Notes under the pieces: generated by a model
Told to the model about the DNA's origin: nothing
The model's input: the letters and a program-made list of their open reading frames with translations, nothing else
The model's database searches: none
Translations under genes and position numbers: made by a program
In this document: in pieces, positions 1 through 13,378 of the stretch
Layout of the letters: each line of letters opens with the position of its first letter
Numbering within the stretch: position 1 is the first letter of the stretch
Source: Robertmurraya dakarensis
GTDB lineage: Bacteria > Bacillota > Bacilli > Bacillales > Cytobacillaceae
DNA: 64,000 bases
Direction: 5' to 3'
Assembly (NCBI RefSeq): GCF_900156875.1
Contig: NZ_LT707409.1
Location: forward strand, 2,914,655-2,978,654

Positions 1-188
1 AATTAATAGAAGCAATCGGTGTGTCTCACCAAATTTTATCCGAAGACACTCCATCACTATTAATTGGTCAAAGAACTGCCATCACAGGAGACTGGCTCCA
101 ATCAATTGGTGCTGCTATCGAAGCAGTGGGAGGAGAAAAGACGCATCAAGATGCCATTCGTCAACAGGAAGATGGTTTTGTTCCGTAA
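1..188 (+). CDS. 3' end of an unidentified protein gene (partial)
   Basis: An open frame runs in from the left edge (codons begin at base 3) and ends with TAA at 186-188, giving about 61 C-terminal residues with segments such as TPSLLIGQRTAITGDWLQS and IGAAIEAVGG. Composition is that of a soluble globular protein. I do not recognise the family. A bidirectional hairpin terminator follows at 249-283. The frame is open throughout and ends just before a terminator, which supports a real gene. Confidence 0.5.
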   Translation, partial: LIEAIGVSHQILSEDTPSLLIGQRTAITGDWLQSIGAAIEAVGGEKTHQDAIRQQEDGFVP

Positions 189-530
189 TGCTAAGAGTAA
201 TAACTCTCTATCATAAATTGCTTTCTATTTATACACTCGTCAAACTTAAAAACTCCCATAACCGGTTAGGTATGGGAGTTTTATCTTTTTAAAATGTAAG
301 TTCAAACGACAAACGGTCTCTCCTTATTACTCAATCGCATAACTTTTACTTTGTTTCTAGCTCTTCCCAAGTTTTCTCCCTTTTTTTATTCTTATTATTA
401 AAACAGTGTCATTCAGTTTTAAATTAGATACCTGCTGATAAAATTTTCATTGAAAAATACGAACATTTGTTCTAAAATAAAAATATCTAATCAATGCATT
501 TATAAAAAGTATTCGGGAGAGGAAATTATT
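189..530. other. AT-rich intergenic stretch with one terminator
   Basis: The 342 bases between the partial gene and the endonuclease gene hold the hairpin at 249-283 and otherwise very AT-rich sequence with no convincing coding frame. A frame upstream of 531 lacks a good ribosome binding site, so it is not included in the endonuclease gene. No att-like direct repeat was recognised, although the 3' end of ssrA nearby is a common integration site. Confidence 0.4.
249..283 (+). terminator. Intrinsic terminator after the partial gene
   Basis: AAAACTCCCATA and TATGGGAGTTTT form a 12-bp perfect stem around a 10-base loop, followed by a T-rich run. A-tracts on both sides would let it work in both directions. 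Confidence 0.8.
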
Positions 531-938
531 ATGAAAAACTGGGAAGCTGCCTATTTAGCTGGAATAATTGATGGAGAAGGAACAGTTACTTTGACCAGAA
601 TGCATGAAAACGAATACCGACGGCCATGTATTACGATAGCTTCAACCGATAAAGAACTTTTAGACTATATTCAAACACTAACAGGTGGCACAATTACAAA
701 AAAGAAAAACTATAAACCAGATATACATAAAAATTCCTACTCACTAATGATCAAAAAAAAAGATACAGTTTTTTATCTGTTAAGAAAAATTTCTAACTTT
801 TTACGAATTGAGAAAAAGAAACAGCGAGCCTTATTGATACTTGAGAATTATGAAAAAGTAACCCCGAGAAATGGAAAATACAGTCATGACTTATTGCAGA
901 AAAAATTGGCCTTCGAAGAACAATTTTTTCAAATATAA
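531..938 (+). CDS. Free-standing LAGLIDADG homing endonuclease, single motif
   Basis: A protein of 135 residues with one LAGLIDADG motif near the N-terminus (AYLAGIIDGEGTV, residues about 6-18). The acidic residue of this motif normally binds catalytic metal. Single-motif members act as homodimers (I-CreI type). ATG 531 is chosen because GGGAGAGG lies 8 bases upstream; the frame is open further left but without such a site. The gene lies outside the neighbouring ssrA group I intron and on the opposite strand, converging on it, which is unusual because intron endonucleases usually sit inside their intron. It may target the intronless ssrA site, or be a relic. Base composition is more AT-rich than the neighbouring housekeeping genes, suggesting transfer. 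Confidence 0.85.
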   Translation: MKNWEAAYLAGIIDGEGTVTLTRMHENEYRRPCITIASTDKELLDYIQTLTGGTITKKKNYKPDIHKNSYSLMIKKKDTVFYLLRKISNFLRIEKKKQRALLILENYEKVTPRNGKYSHDLLQKKLAFEEQFFQI

Positions 939-945
939 AATAAAC

Positions 946-977
946 AAATAAAAAACCACCAAATATGTATTTGGTGG
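946..977 (-). terminator. ssrA terminator overlapping the CCA end
   Basis: On the minus strand CCACCAAATA and TATTTGGTGG form a 10-bp stem followed by a T-run. The left arm contains the 3' CCA of the tmRNA, so the mature end lies inside the terminator hairpin. Confidence 0.8.
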
Positions 978-1609
978 AGACGGTGGGACGTGATCTTCCA
1001 TGCTTTCGTCATGGCACTGACTATATCTTGAACCTGTTTTTTTACAGGTCCTTCGGCGTGTTATGCAAAATGTAAATTTACTTGATTCTCAAGTATATTT
1101 TGCATCCTAGTACTACCATCATGATGGCAGCCTATAAGTCGATACACGGCTGTTGGATTACTCCACATACCGCTCGGTATTGCCTTATCACATTTAAGTG
1201 ACTTAGGTTTCACCGATAAAGCCGAATTTTCACTTATGTGTTACCACACAAGGCGACTATTTACTAATCGAACCCACGTCCAGAAATATCGCCACTTAAG
1301 CTTCTACGAGTGTAGTCGACATATTCTTGTTTCGCTAGTCCTTTTGCCTGCCGACAGGCGGCCGGCTAGCTAGTCTGGTTGTTCTCTTCCTTCTTCCTCA
1401 GACGGTGGAATCCGGCGTAGCCCACTAAGAGTGAGTCCGCTACCCTACCACATGGGCGATGGAGGGGCGAACCGCTAAAGTGCTATTAGGCAGCTAAAGC
1501 GAAGTTGTTTTGTTGTTTGCCAGTTATAGGCTTTGACGTTTTAACGAGGCCGATCCCCTCGACTCGCAACCTAAGCTCGAACTACCCCTGTCGAATCCGT
1601 AGCGTCCCC
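972..1609 (-). ncRNA. ssrA: tmRNA (ssrA), interrupted by a group I intron
   Basis: tmRNA rescues stalled ribosomes and tags their products for proteolysis. The 5' end GGGGACG (from 1609) pairs with CGTCTCC before ACCA (ending at 972), forming the 7-bp acceptor stem. The 5' domain carries the usual GGATTCGACAGG element. The tag reading frame at 1521-1489 encodes GKQQNNFALAA followed by TAA and TAG; the usual AlaAla end is present. The 3' domain is split: GTGGG TTCGAT precedes the intron and T CCCAC follows it, giving after splicing a 5-bp T-stem with the 7-base loop TTCGATT. Exons of 343 and 17 nt give a mature RNA of 360 nt, normal for Bacillus. smpB is immediately upstream. Confidence 0.95.
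989..1266 (-). other. Group I intron in the T-loop of ssrA
   Basis: The 278-nt insert starts after a T (exon ends TTCGAT) and ends with G (ATCACG) before TCCCAC, as group I introns require. It carries core signatures: AATACCGAG as a Q-like element, GGTGAAACC in the P4-P6 region, and AAGATATAGTC, the hallmark S/P7 element, near its 3' end. It has no ORF. Group I introns in tmRNA T-loops are known from a few Firmicutes and phages. The splice sites are inferred from restoration of the T-arm. Confidence 0.9.
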
Positions 1610-1718
1610 ATGTTAAAATGTACGCTGTGGTATTTCACACAATCGTCCATGGTATGAAACGGAATGCTCGAAATAGATGAGCTATAAGTTATGTGTGTTA
1701 GTCGTGCTGACAAATATT

Positions 1719-1746
1719 ATTATAACATATTACAACATCAAATCAA
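1719..1746 (-). promoter_or_regulatory. ssrA sigma-A promoter
   Basis: TTGATT, a 16-bp spacer and TATAAT on the minus strand, about 110 bases upstream of the mature 5' end. The long leader would be removed by RNase P, as is known for tmRNA. Confidence 0.75.
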
Positions 1747-1767
1747 TTGTAAACTTTTGTAAATCCA

Positions 1768-2235
1768 CTACATTTTCTGACGATCACGAAATGCGCGTTC
1801 AATATCGCGTTTTGCTTCTTTTTGTTTCAATGCTTCCCGCTTGTCATAATTCTTTTTACCCTTTGCAAGTCCAAGCAAAACCTTTGCATAGCCATTTTTT
1901 AAATATAATTTTAATGGCACAAGAGAATAACCTGTTACTTTCGTTTCCCCGGTCAGCTTATCAATTTCTTTTTTATGAAGCAAAAGCTTTCGTGTCCGTT
2001 CTGGATCATGATTATAGCGATTTCCTTGTTCATATGGACTGATATGCATCCCGACAAGAAACACTTCGCCGCCTTTAATCTGTGCATATGAATCCTTTAG
2101 ATTGACGCGGCCCGCACGTATTGCTTTGATTTCCGTTCCTTGCAGAACAATCCCGGATTCATACGTATCTTCAACAAAATAATCATGATATGCTTTTTTA
2201 TTTTGGGCAATAACCTTACCAGCGCCTTTTGGCAT
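1768..2235 (-). CDS. smpB: SsrA-binding protein SmpB
   Basis: SmpB binds the tRNA-like domain of tmRNA and takes the place of a codon-anticodon pair on stalled ribosomes. The protein has 155 residues, the family length, starting [15 protein letters not shown], with the oligonucleotide-binding barrel segment [23 protein letters not shown] and the basic C-terminal tail [21 protein letters not shown] that enters the mRNA channel. ATG 2235 is preceded by AAGGGGG. It lies between rnr and ssrA on the same strand. This order is conserved in Bacillaceae and joins the rescue partners in one locus. Confidence 0.97.
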   Translation of the reverse strand: MPKGAGKVIAQNKKAYHDYFVEDTYESGIVLQGTEIKAIRAGRVNLKDSYAQIKGGEVFLVGMHISPYEQGNRYNHDPERTRKLLLHKKEIDKLTGETKVTGYSLVPLKLYLKNGYAKVLLGLAKGKKNYDKREALKQKEAKRDIERAFRDRQKM

Positions 2236-2320
2236 ATACTTTCCCCCTTACATCCTGAACCTTATTGTAGCAAATTTTACCGCGAGCTACAAATTGTAAG
2301 AAGGGGCCTCTTAACCACTT

Positions 2321-2358
2321 CGGAAAAGGAGAGCCAAAGCCGATTTGACTCTCCTTCG
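2321..2358 (-). terminator. rnr terminator
   Basis: AAGGAGAGTCAAA and TTTGGCTCTCCTT form a stem with one G-U pair on the minus strand, just after the rnr stop codon, followed by TTCC. The T-run is short, so read-through into smpB is possible. Confidence 0.6.
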
Positions 2359-2364
2359 AACACC

Positions 2365-4710
2365 TTAGCGTTTCTTCTTTTTCCGCTTCGCTTTAGGTGC
2401 ATTCTCGAAATGCTTTTTCTTTTTCTTTGGACTTCCTCCAGAGCCTTTACCGCCGTCTTTTCCTCCGCCCTTAGCAGGTTGACCTGACTTTCCTTTGCGA
2501 GGTTTTTTCTCGGTGCTACCCGTTTTAAAAATCTTCGCTGGACCTTCTGTATTACGCGGACGGCTGCCCTTCATTCCAACTACTTCAAAATCAATCGAGC
2601 GCTCATCTTTATTCACATTGACAACACGAACGGTGATCTCATCACCAATCCGGAATACTTTTGCCGTTCTTTCTCCTACCATCGCATAGTTACGCTCATC
2701 ATAGCGATAATAATCATCTGTCATATAAGAGACGTGAACTAAACCTTCAATCGTATTCGGAAGCTCTACAAACATACCGAAGTTGGTAACAGAACTAATG
2801 ATACCGTCGTATTCTTCACCAATTTTATCAGCCATATATTCGGCTTTCTTCAGTTCATCTGTTTCACGTTCCGCATCAACTGCTCTGCGTTCCATTTTTG
2901 AAGTATGGTCAGCAATCTCAGGCAGTCTAGCGTTCCATTTTTCCCTCGTACTTTCATCTAATTTTCCTTCGATTAAATACGTACGGATTAAACGATGAAC
3001 AATTAAGTCAGGATAACGGCGAATCGGTGACGTGAAATGCGTATAAAATTCAGCAGATAAACCGTAATGTCCTAGACTTTCTGGATCATATTTCGCTTTT
3101 TGCATCGATCTTAACATCACAGTGGAAACAACCATTTCCTCCGGCTTCCCTTGAACTTCCTCAATGATTTCCTGAAGTGCCCGCGGATGAACCGAATTCG
3201 CAGTTCCCCTTACAATGTAACCGAAATTTGTAATGAACTCGAAAAATCTTCTTAGCTTATCTTCTTTCGGATCTTCATGAACACGGTAGATGAATGGGAC
3301 ATCCAGCCAATGGAAATGCTCAGCAACCGTTTCATTTGCTGCCAGCATAAATTCCTCGATGAGACGTTCAGCAACAGACCGTTCTCTAATCACAACGTCT
3401 TGCGGCTTTCCTTCCTCATCAACAAGAACCTTAGCTTCTTTAAAATCAAAATCAATCGCACCGCGTGTCATCCGTTTTTTACGTAAAATAGCCGCCAACT
3501 CTTCCATGAGCTGGAACATCGGCACTAACGGTTCGTAACGTTTGATCAATTCCTCATCTTGTTCTGTAAGAATCTTATTCACATCATGATACGTCATTCT
3601 TTCCGTTGTTTTGATCACACTTTGGAAAATTTCATGGTTAACCACTTGACCTTCCGGCGAAATTTCCATTTCACAGGATAACGTTAAGCGATTCACCTTC
3701 GGATTTAAAGAACAAATTCCATTTGATAAACGGTGCGGAATCATCGGAATAACACGGTCCACTAAGTAGACACTCGTTCCGCGGTCAGCCGCTTCCCGGT
3801 CGATCGGCGTTTCTTCTCTTACATAATAGGAAACATCCGCAATGTGAACACCTAATTTATAGTTTCCATTATCAAGCTTCGTGACCGTTACCGCATCATC
3901 CAAGTCCTTGGCATCTGCACCATCAATCGTCACAATTGTTTGGTCTCTTAAATCACGGCGATTTTCGATTTCACTTTCATCGATCTCATCAGGTGTTTCA
4001 TTTGCTTGCTGAATGACATCATCAGGAAACGGGCCTGGCAATCCATGCTTATGAATGACCGAAAGAATATCAACACCCGGATCATTTTTATGTCCTAGTA
4101 TTTCAATAACTTCTCCTTCGGCACTTTTACGCCCTTCAGGATAAGTGGTTAATTTTACGACAACCTTATGTCCTTCTACTGCTCCAGCAGAAGCTGCCTT
4201 TGGAATAAAGATGTCACTCGTAAACTTTTTATCATCAGGGATGACAAAGCCGAAGTGTTTGCTTTCTGTGTAGGTTCCAACGATTTGCTGGATTCCCCGC
4301 TCAATAATGCGGACAACCGTTCCTTCCCGTCTTTGTCCCGAAGTTTCTGTTGATACACGAGCTAACACCGTGTCTCCATGCATCGCATTATTCGTTTCAT
4401 TTGGCGGGATAAAAATATCATCCATTCCCGGTTCGTCCGGAATGACAAACGCAAATCCTTTAGAATGCCCTGTCAGCTTCCCGCGAATTAAGTTCATTTT
4501 TTCCGGAAGTCCATAGCGGTTGCTTCTCGTCCTGACGACGTACCCCTTTTCTTCCATAATCACTAATGCTTTTACAAAATCCTTAAAGTCCGCGGAGTCT
4601 TCTATGCCAAATGCTTTCTCTAGCTCCTGTACGGTTAATGGTTTGTATGCTTCATCTTCCATATAATGCAGGAGCTTATCAATATGCTGTTGAATATTTT
4701 CTTCCAACAT
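2365..4710 (-). CDS. rnr: Ribonuclease R
   Basis: A processive 3'-5' exoribonuclease of the RNB (RNase II) family that degrades structured RNA and, with tmRNA-SmpB, non-stop mRNAs. The 781 residues show an N-terminal helix-turn-helix-like part, two cold-shock domains, the RNB core with DAKDLDDAV (active-site aspartates) and HIADVSYYV, and an S1 domain at about residues 620-705 ([21 protein letters not shown]). The last 70 residues are Lys/Gly-rich and probably bind RNA. ATG 4710 follows AGGAGGGGTT. It is 27 bases downstream of est, so the two are probably co-transcribed. Confidence 0.97.
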   Translation of the reverse strand: MLEENIQQHIDKLLHYMEDEAYKPLTVQELEKAFGIEDSADFKDFVKALVIMEEKGYVVRTRSNRYGLPEKMNLIRGKLTGHSKGFAFVIPDEPGMDDIFIPPNETNNAMHGDTVLARVSTETSGQRREGTVVRIIERGIQQIVGTYTESKHFGFVIPDDKKFTSDIFIPKAASAGAVEGHKVVVKLTTYPEGRKSAEGEVIEILGHKNDPGVDILSVIHKHGLPGPFPDDVIQQANETPDEIDESEIENRRDLRDQTIVTIDGADAKDLDDAVTVTKLDNGNYKLGVHIADVSYYVREETPIDREAADRGTSVYLVDRVIPMIPHRLSNGICSLNPKVNRLTLSCEMEISPEGQVVNHEIFQSVIKTTERMTYHDVNKILTEQDEELIKRYEPLVPMFQLMEELAAILRKKRMTRGAIDFDFKEAKVLVDEEGKPQDVVIRERSVAERLIEEFMLAANETVAEHFHWLDVPFIYRVHEDPKEDKLRRFFEFITNFGYIVRGTANSVHPRALQEIIEEVQGKPEEMVVSTVMLRSMQKAKYDPESLGHYGLSAEFYTHFTSPIRRYPDLIVHRLIRTYLIEGKLDESTREKWNARLPEIADHTSKMERRAVDAERETDELKKAEYMADKIGEEYDGIISSVTNFGMFVELPNTIEGLVHVSYMTDDYYRYDERNYAMVGERTAKVFRIGDEITVRVVNVNKDERSIDFEVVGMKGSRPRNTEGPAKIFKTGSTEKKPRKGKSGQPAKGGGKDGGKGSGGSPKKKKKHFENAPKAKRKKKKR

Positions 4711-4737
4711 AACCCCTCCTTTTACTAATTTTTTATC

Positions 4738-5484
4738 TTATTGTTCCCAATCAAGTTTTTCTAAAAACTGATAAACATCCTCATGCAGCTGATCTTTTTC
4801 TTGATCGAAGGTAATGACATGGCCTGATTCTTCATACCATTTCAGTTCCTTTACCTCTGATTCAATTTCGTTGTAAATAATATTGGCACTGTCCGGATTG
4901 ATCATTTTATCGTGTCTGCCTTGAACCACAAAGGTTGGAGCATATACATGATCGACATGATCTCTGACATCAGCTATCAAATCTTGAAGTGATTTCAATG
5001 TGTTCATTGGAGTTTTTTGAAACTCGTCCATTTCTTGTTCTATTTGCTCTGGATCTTTTCCTTCGCGCTTTTTATATTCACGGGCAAATTCGAGAACTCC
5101 TTGATACATAACTTCTTCACTCTTTATGTACATGGGGGCACACATCGGTACAATTCCCTTTATAGGTACAGTGTAACCCAATTTTAAAGAAAATACGCCA
5201 CCTAGCGAAAGACCCACGGCTGCTATTTCGGTATAGCCTTTATTTTTTAAAAAATTATAGCCTTCCATCACGTCCTTCCACCAATCTTCTGGTCCTGTCT
5301 GAACCAGCTCTTCTGGCGGCGCACCATGTCCTTTATATTGAATTCCATGACAGGTGTAGCCTTTCTTTTCTAAAAAGCGTGCCAGCATACGGCAATCTGC
5401 ACTATTCCCTGTAAAACCATGCAGAAATAGCACAGCTCTCTTTCCCCTTTCAAATGTAAATGGCTTTGGTAAGGTAATTTTCAT
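4738..5484 (-). CDS. est: Carboxylesterase (YvaK/Est30 type)
   Basis: An alpha/beta hydrolase of 248 residues that hydrolyses short-chain carboxyl esters, close to B. subtilis YvaK and Geobacillus Est30. Visible are the oxyanion HGFTG near the N-terminus, the nucleophile elbow GLSLGG, the acid region [11 protein letters not shown] and the catalytic His in SGHVITF. There is no signal peptide, so it is cytoplasmic. The ATG at 5484 is chosen over an upstream in-frame ATG because AAGGAG stands at the right distance and the length fits the family. It lies between secG and rnr as in B. subtilis. Confidence 0.93.
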   Translation of the reverse strand: MKITLPKPFTFERGKRAVLFLHGFTGNSADCRMLARFLEKKGYTCHGIQYKGHGAPPEELVQTGPEDWWKDVMEGYNFLKNKGYTEIAAVGLSLGGVFSLKLGYTVPIKGIVPMCAPMYIKSEEVMYQGVLEFAREYKKREGKDPEQIEQEMDEFQKTPMNTLKSLQDLIADVRDHVDHVYAPTFVVQGRHDKMINPDSANIIYNEIESEVKELKWYEESGHVITFDQEKDQLHEDVYQFLEKLDWEQ

Positions 5485-5570
5485 TATGTATAAACTCCTT
5501 TTTCTAGTTGCTGTATTTAGTTTAAACAATGTCCCTTCTATCAATCCACTAATACGATTCTCGAAAGACG

Positions 5571-5600
5571 AAAAAAACCTGACCCTCAAAGGCCAGGTTT
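5571..5600 (-). terminator. Terminator after secG
   Basis: AACCTGGCC, a short loop and GGTCAGGTT followed by seven T on the minus strand, 8 bases after the secG stop and before est. It separates secG from est, at least partly. Confidence 0.85.
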
Positions 5601-5607
5601 GTATGTT

Positions 5608-5838
5608 CTATAAGAAGTAAGCAACGATAATCGTTAAGATGAAGAATAGAACGGATAAGACAATCGTAAGACGGTGGAGAACAAGGTCAAGTCCACGTGC
5701 CTTTTGCTTGCCGAATAGTTGTTCCGCTCCCCCAGAGATGGCACCGGTAAGACCTGCGCTTTTTCCTGATTGAAGTAATACGACAACAATTAACGCGATT
5801 GAAACAATCACTAGTAACGTTACAAATAATGCATACAT
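5608..5838 (-). CDS. secG: Preprotein translocase subunit SecG
   Basis: A 76-residue membrane protein that assists SecYEG/SecA translocation. Two membrane helices (about residues 3-22 and 54-75) flank the conserved loop [28 protein letters not shown]. The start at 5838 (MYALFVTLL) is chosen because GGAGGTGG lies upstream; an in-frame ATG five codons earlier would overlap this site. The promoter lies at 5878-5906. Confidence 0.96.
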   Translation of the reverse strand: MYALFVTLLVIVSIALIVVVLLQSGKSAGLTGAISGGAEQLFGKQKARGLDLVLHRLTIVLSVLFFILTIIVAYFL

Positions 5839-5877
5839 AAAGTCCACCTCCATAAACGAACATTCACAGTAAGATTA

Positions 5878-5906
5878 ATTTTATCATAGTTGATATTGTA
5901 TCACAA
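5878..5906 (-). promoter_or_regulatory. secG sigma-A promoter
   Basis: TTGTGA, 17-bp spacer and TAAAAT on the minus strand, about 45 bases upstream of the secG start. The NERD gene is read in the opposite direction from the same gap. Confidence 0.65.
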
Positions 5907-5969
5907 CAATTATATGTAGAGGAATTTGGCGGAGCATGTCGAAATATAGTTTCGAAAGGAGTGATTGCG

Positions 5970-6941
5970 GTGATTTTAAAAGAGCTTACCAAACCAATTC
6001 ATATTCATAAACTGGAAGCACTGGTAACGCGGATTTTGGCAGAACACCCTAAGCTGCCCGACATCAGGCAAAGGCTCGTTAAACAATTATCTGGATTTAA
6101 AGGTGAAAAAGCTGCTGCCTATTATATGGACCACCTCTCAAAAGAAGGCTATGTCGTACTTCACAACCTCCGCCTCCCCAGTGGAAAATACCATTTTCAG
6201 ATTGATTACTTATTATTAACGCACTGCTTTGCGATGATCCTTGAGTGCAAAAATTATTATGGCACCGTTTATTTTGATGAAAACTTCCAGCAGCTTACTC
6301 GCAATGCCAATGAACAAGATGAAGGCTTCCCAGATCCCCTCGCCCAAGCCAGATGGCACCAGCGTCAATTACAGGACTGGCTTCGACTTCACCATTTTCC
6401 CTCATATCCAATTGAATACCTCGTCGTATTCGCCAGTCCATCTACCATTCTTAAAGCAAACCCTAGGAATCGAGAGGTTCTAAAACGCGTCGTGCACAGC
6501 CAATTAATTGTCGAAAGAGTTGAAGAGTTAGGTTCCAAATACCATAGTGAATGTTTTGATGAAAAAAACTTACGTAAATTAGGGAAATCTTTGTTGAAAA
6601 GTGATGTTCCGGAGGATGGGGATATCCTTGATCGGTTTGGACTGGTTCCCTCTGATATTAGGACAGGGGTTCAATGTTTAGATTGTGGCTTTTTCGGGAT
6701 GGAACGTGGCTATGGTACATGGATTTGCCCAAAATGCGGCGGGAAAAGTAAAGATGCGCATGTTAAGGCGGTGGGGGATTATTTTCTTTTGATCGATAAA
6801 ACGATAACCAATCAAGAATTTAGAAGCTTTCTGCATTTATCCGATCCTGACACAGCAACCAATCTTCTAAGAACGATGAATTTACCCCATTCTGGTACAA
6901 AAAAAGGACGAATTTATCATCGACCGACGATATATCCGTAA
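5970..6941 (+). CDS. NERD domain protein with C-terminal zinc ribbon
   Basis: A 323-residue protein with a nuclease-related (NERD) domain: KGEKAAAYYMDHLSKEGYVVLHNLRLPSGKYHFQIDYLLL followed by the ECKNYYGTV strand typical of PD-(D/E)XK-like folds (D..ECK). A zinc ribbon near residues 228-250 has CxxC pairs (CLDCG and CPKCG). NERD proteins are suspected nucleases, often in DNA processing; the substrate is unknown. GTG 5970 is chosen because GAAAGGAG lies 8-9 bases upstream; the GTG at 5961 abuts this site. The last four codons (TIYP, stop) lie inside the first unit of the 20-bp array at 6933-7041, so the array has shaped the C-terminus. Confidence 0.85.
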   Translation: MILKELTKPIHIHKLEALVTRILAEHPKLPDIRQRLVKQLSGFKGEKAAAYYMDHLSKEGYVVLHNLRLPSGKYHFQIDYLLLTHCFAMILECKNYYGTVYFDENFQQLTRNANEQDEGFPDPLAQARWHQRQLQDWLRLHHFPSYPIEYLVVFASPSTILKANPRNREVLKRVVHSQLIVERVEELGSKYHSECFDEKNLRKLGKSLLKSDVPEDGDILDRFGLVPSDIRTGVQCLDCGFFGMERGYGTWICPKCGGKSKDAHVKAVGDYFLLIDKTITNQEFRSFLHLSDPDTATNLLRTMNLPHSGTKKGRIYHRPTIYP

Positions 6942-7041
6942 GAAAATCGATATATCCGTAACTTTTTGCATTTATCCGTAAGTATTCGGTTATATCCGTA
7001 ACTTTTGCATTTTATCCGTAAGAATACACATTATTTCCGTA
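6933..7041. repeat. Phased array: six TATCCGTA units at 20-bp spacing
   Basis: TATCCGTA begins at 6933, 6953, 6973, 6993 and 7013, and a variant TTTCCGTA at 7034. The base after CCGTAA alternates strictly G, C, G, C, G, C, and alternate linkers resemble each other (TTTTTGCA in unit 2, TTTTGCAT in unit 4), so the true period is about 40 bp. It lies between the converging NERD and eno genes and overlaps the NERD stop codon. See the matching arrays at 21666 and 52477. Confidence 0.9.
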
Positions 7042-7048
7042 ACTCAAC

Positions 7049-7083
7049 AAAAAAAGGCGCCAACGCATTCCGCGAAGGCACCC
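7049..7083 (-). terminator. Terminator of the glycolytic operon
   Basis: GGTGCC and GGCGCC arms around an inner CGC/GCG pairing, followed by seven T on the minus strand, 13 bases after the eno stop. Confidence 0.75.
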
Positions 7084-7095
7084 TCCAAAACTAAC

Positions 7096-8394
<1,299 letters not shown>

Positions 8395-8460
8395 TTATTC
8401 TCTCCTTCAAAATATGATTATTTTATTAGGCTTTGTAATGAATATTGTAGTTGTACCACT

Positions 8461-8528
8461 CCACGATGCCCCCTTCCACGTGCTGTTATTTTTTTAAAAT
8501 AAAGGCACGTTACAGGGACCATCGTTCC
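8461..8528 (+). repeat. Dispersed 65-bp palindromic element, copy A
   Basis: An imperfect inverted repeat with arms CCACGTGCTGTTATTTT and AAAATAAAGGCACGTTACAGGGACCATC. It lies between gpmI and eno and matches copies at 18804, 33457 and 42355. In the operon transcript it would fold into a long hairpin. Confidence 0.85.
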
Positions 8529-8553
8529 GTTATATTACGAACGATAAATTTTG

Positions 8554-10897
<2,344 letters not shown>

Positions 10898-12082
10898 TTA
10901 TTTATCGTTAAGCGCGACTACCCCTGGAAGTGCTTTTCCTTCCATAAATTCAAGTGATGCACCGCCGCCTGTTGAGATATGGCTCATGCGATCTGCCAAG
11001 TGGAACTTTTCAACCGCTGCTGCTGAATCACCGCCGCCGATCACTGAATATGTATCATTTGCCTCCGCAAGGGCCTCTGCCACAGATCTTGTCCCGCCAG
11101 AGAACTTAGTCATTTCAAACACGCCCATTGGTCCATTCCAAATGACTAGTTTTGAACCTTGAATGACTTGGCTGTAGTGTTCAGCTGTCTTCGGCCCAAT
11201 ATCAAGCGCCTCCCAATCTGCTGGAATTTCCTCGATTGGAACAATTTTTGTATTGGCATTTTCTGAAAAATCATCAGCCACAATGGCATCGACAGGCATG
11301 TGGAATTGTACGCCTTTTTCTTTTGCTTTTTCCATAAAACTGCGTGCCAAATCAATTTTATCTTCTTCTAACAATGACTTACCGACCTCATGGCCTTGCG
11401 CTTTTACAAACGTATAAGCAAGCCCGCCGCCAATGATTAAGTGATCGACTTTTTCAAGAAGATTTTCAATGACACCGATTTTATCTTTTACCTTTGCTCC
11501 GCCAATGATCGCTGTAAATGGTCTTTCTGGATTAGAAAGTGCTTTTCCAAGAACATCTAGCTCTTTCTCCATTAAAAGGCCGGAAACTGCTGGAAGATGG
11601 TGAGCAATCCCTTCTGTGGAAGCATGGGCACGGTGTGCAGCTCCGAAGGCATCATTCACATACACATCCGCTAGCTCTGCGAAAGCTTTTGCAAGTTCTG
11701 GATCATTCTTCTCTTCTCCAGGATAAAAACGAACGTTTTCTAAAAGAAGGACATCTCCCTCATTTAACTTCTCGACTTCTGCTTTAACAGAATCTCCGTA
11801 CGCTTCATCTACTTTTTTCACATCTTTTCCTAACAGCTCTGATAAGCGTTTCGCAACAGGAGTTAACCGCATCTCTTCCACTACTTGGCCTTTTGGGCGT
11901 CCTAAATGGCTTGCAAGAAGAACCTTTGCTCCTTGTTCCATTAAATACTTAATGGTTGGCAAAGCTGCACGAATGCGTGTTTCGTCCGTAACTTGTCCAT
12001 CTTTCATTGGGACATTAAAATCAACACGGCAGAATACACGTTTTCCTTTCAAATCAACATCTTTGACACTCTGTTTGTTCAT
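10898..12082 (-). CDS. pgk: Phosphoglycerate kinase
   Basis: Makes ATP from 1,3-bisphosphoglycerate. It has 394 residues, the family length, with the N-terminal substrate signature [13 protein letters not shown], basic residues in ASHLGRPKG, and the C-terminal nucleotide motif [17 protein letters not shown] 12082 follows AGGAGG. It is separated from gapA by 246 bases holding a terminator-like hairpin, which fits the known unequal expression of gapA and the downstream genes. Confidence 0.97.
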   Translation of the reverse strand: MNKQSVKDVDLKGKRVFCRVDFNVPMKDGQVTDETRIRAALPTIKYLMEQGAKVLLASHLGRPKGQVVEEMRLTPVAKRLSELLGKDVKKVDEAYGDSVKAEVEKLNEGDVLLLENVRFYPGEEKNDPELAKAFAELADVYVNDAFGAAHRAHASTEGIAHHLPAVSGLLMEKELDVLGKALSNPERPFTAIIGGAKVKDKIGVIENLLEKVDHLIIGGGLAYTFVKAQGHEVGKSLLEEDKIDLARSFMEKAKEKGVQFHMPVDAIVADDFSENANTKIVPIEEIPADWEALDIGPKTAEHYSQVIQGSKLVIWNGPMGVFEMTKFSGGTRSVAEALAEANDTYSVIGGGDSAAAVEKFHLADRMSHISTGGGASLEFMEGKALPGVVALNDK

Positions 12083-12166
12083 TACAAGAACCTCCTAAGG
12101 TAAGGGATGATCAAGCATGCTTACCACTTTCATGTAGTGCTAGTTCCTCTATGTGTAAAGCAAAAG

Positions 12167-12201
12167 AAAAAGGAGTGGGGAATCTTCCCCGCTCCCCTTT
12201 T
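12167..12201 (-). terminator. Attenuator-like hairpin between gapA and pgk
   Basis: AAAAGGGGAG(C)GGGGAA and TTCCCC(A)CTCCTTTTT form a strong stem on the minus strand, followed by a T-rich run, in the middle of the operon. It would reduce read-through and favour a higher yield of cggR-gapA message. Confidence 0.75.
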
Positions 12202-12328
12202 AAGCTTTAAGCCTGCTGTCATTTTAGCAATACGCCTAAAGTGGCAATATTATACAAGAAATGAAAGTTTTTCACTTTATCATTATAGACGTTCTCGACA
12301 TTTATCGCCACATTGAAGTAAATATTTC

Positions 12329-13378
<1,050 letters not shown>

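Noticed and set aside
972..1609. Permuted two-piece tmRNA
   Set aside because: The tag region and both acceptor arms are in the usual order; only the T-loop is interrupted, with group I core motifs in the insert.
2140..2487. Plus-strand frames across smpB and rnr
   Set aside because: They are antisense shadows of strongly supported minus-strand genes and have no ribosome binding sites.
6933..7041. CRISPR array
   Set aside because: Repeats of 8 bases at a 20-bp step are far too short and close, spacers are not unique 30-mers, and there are no cas genes.
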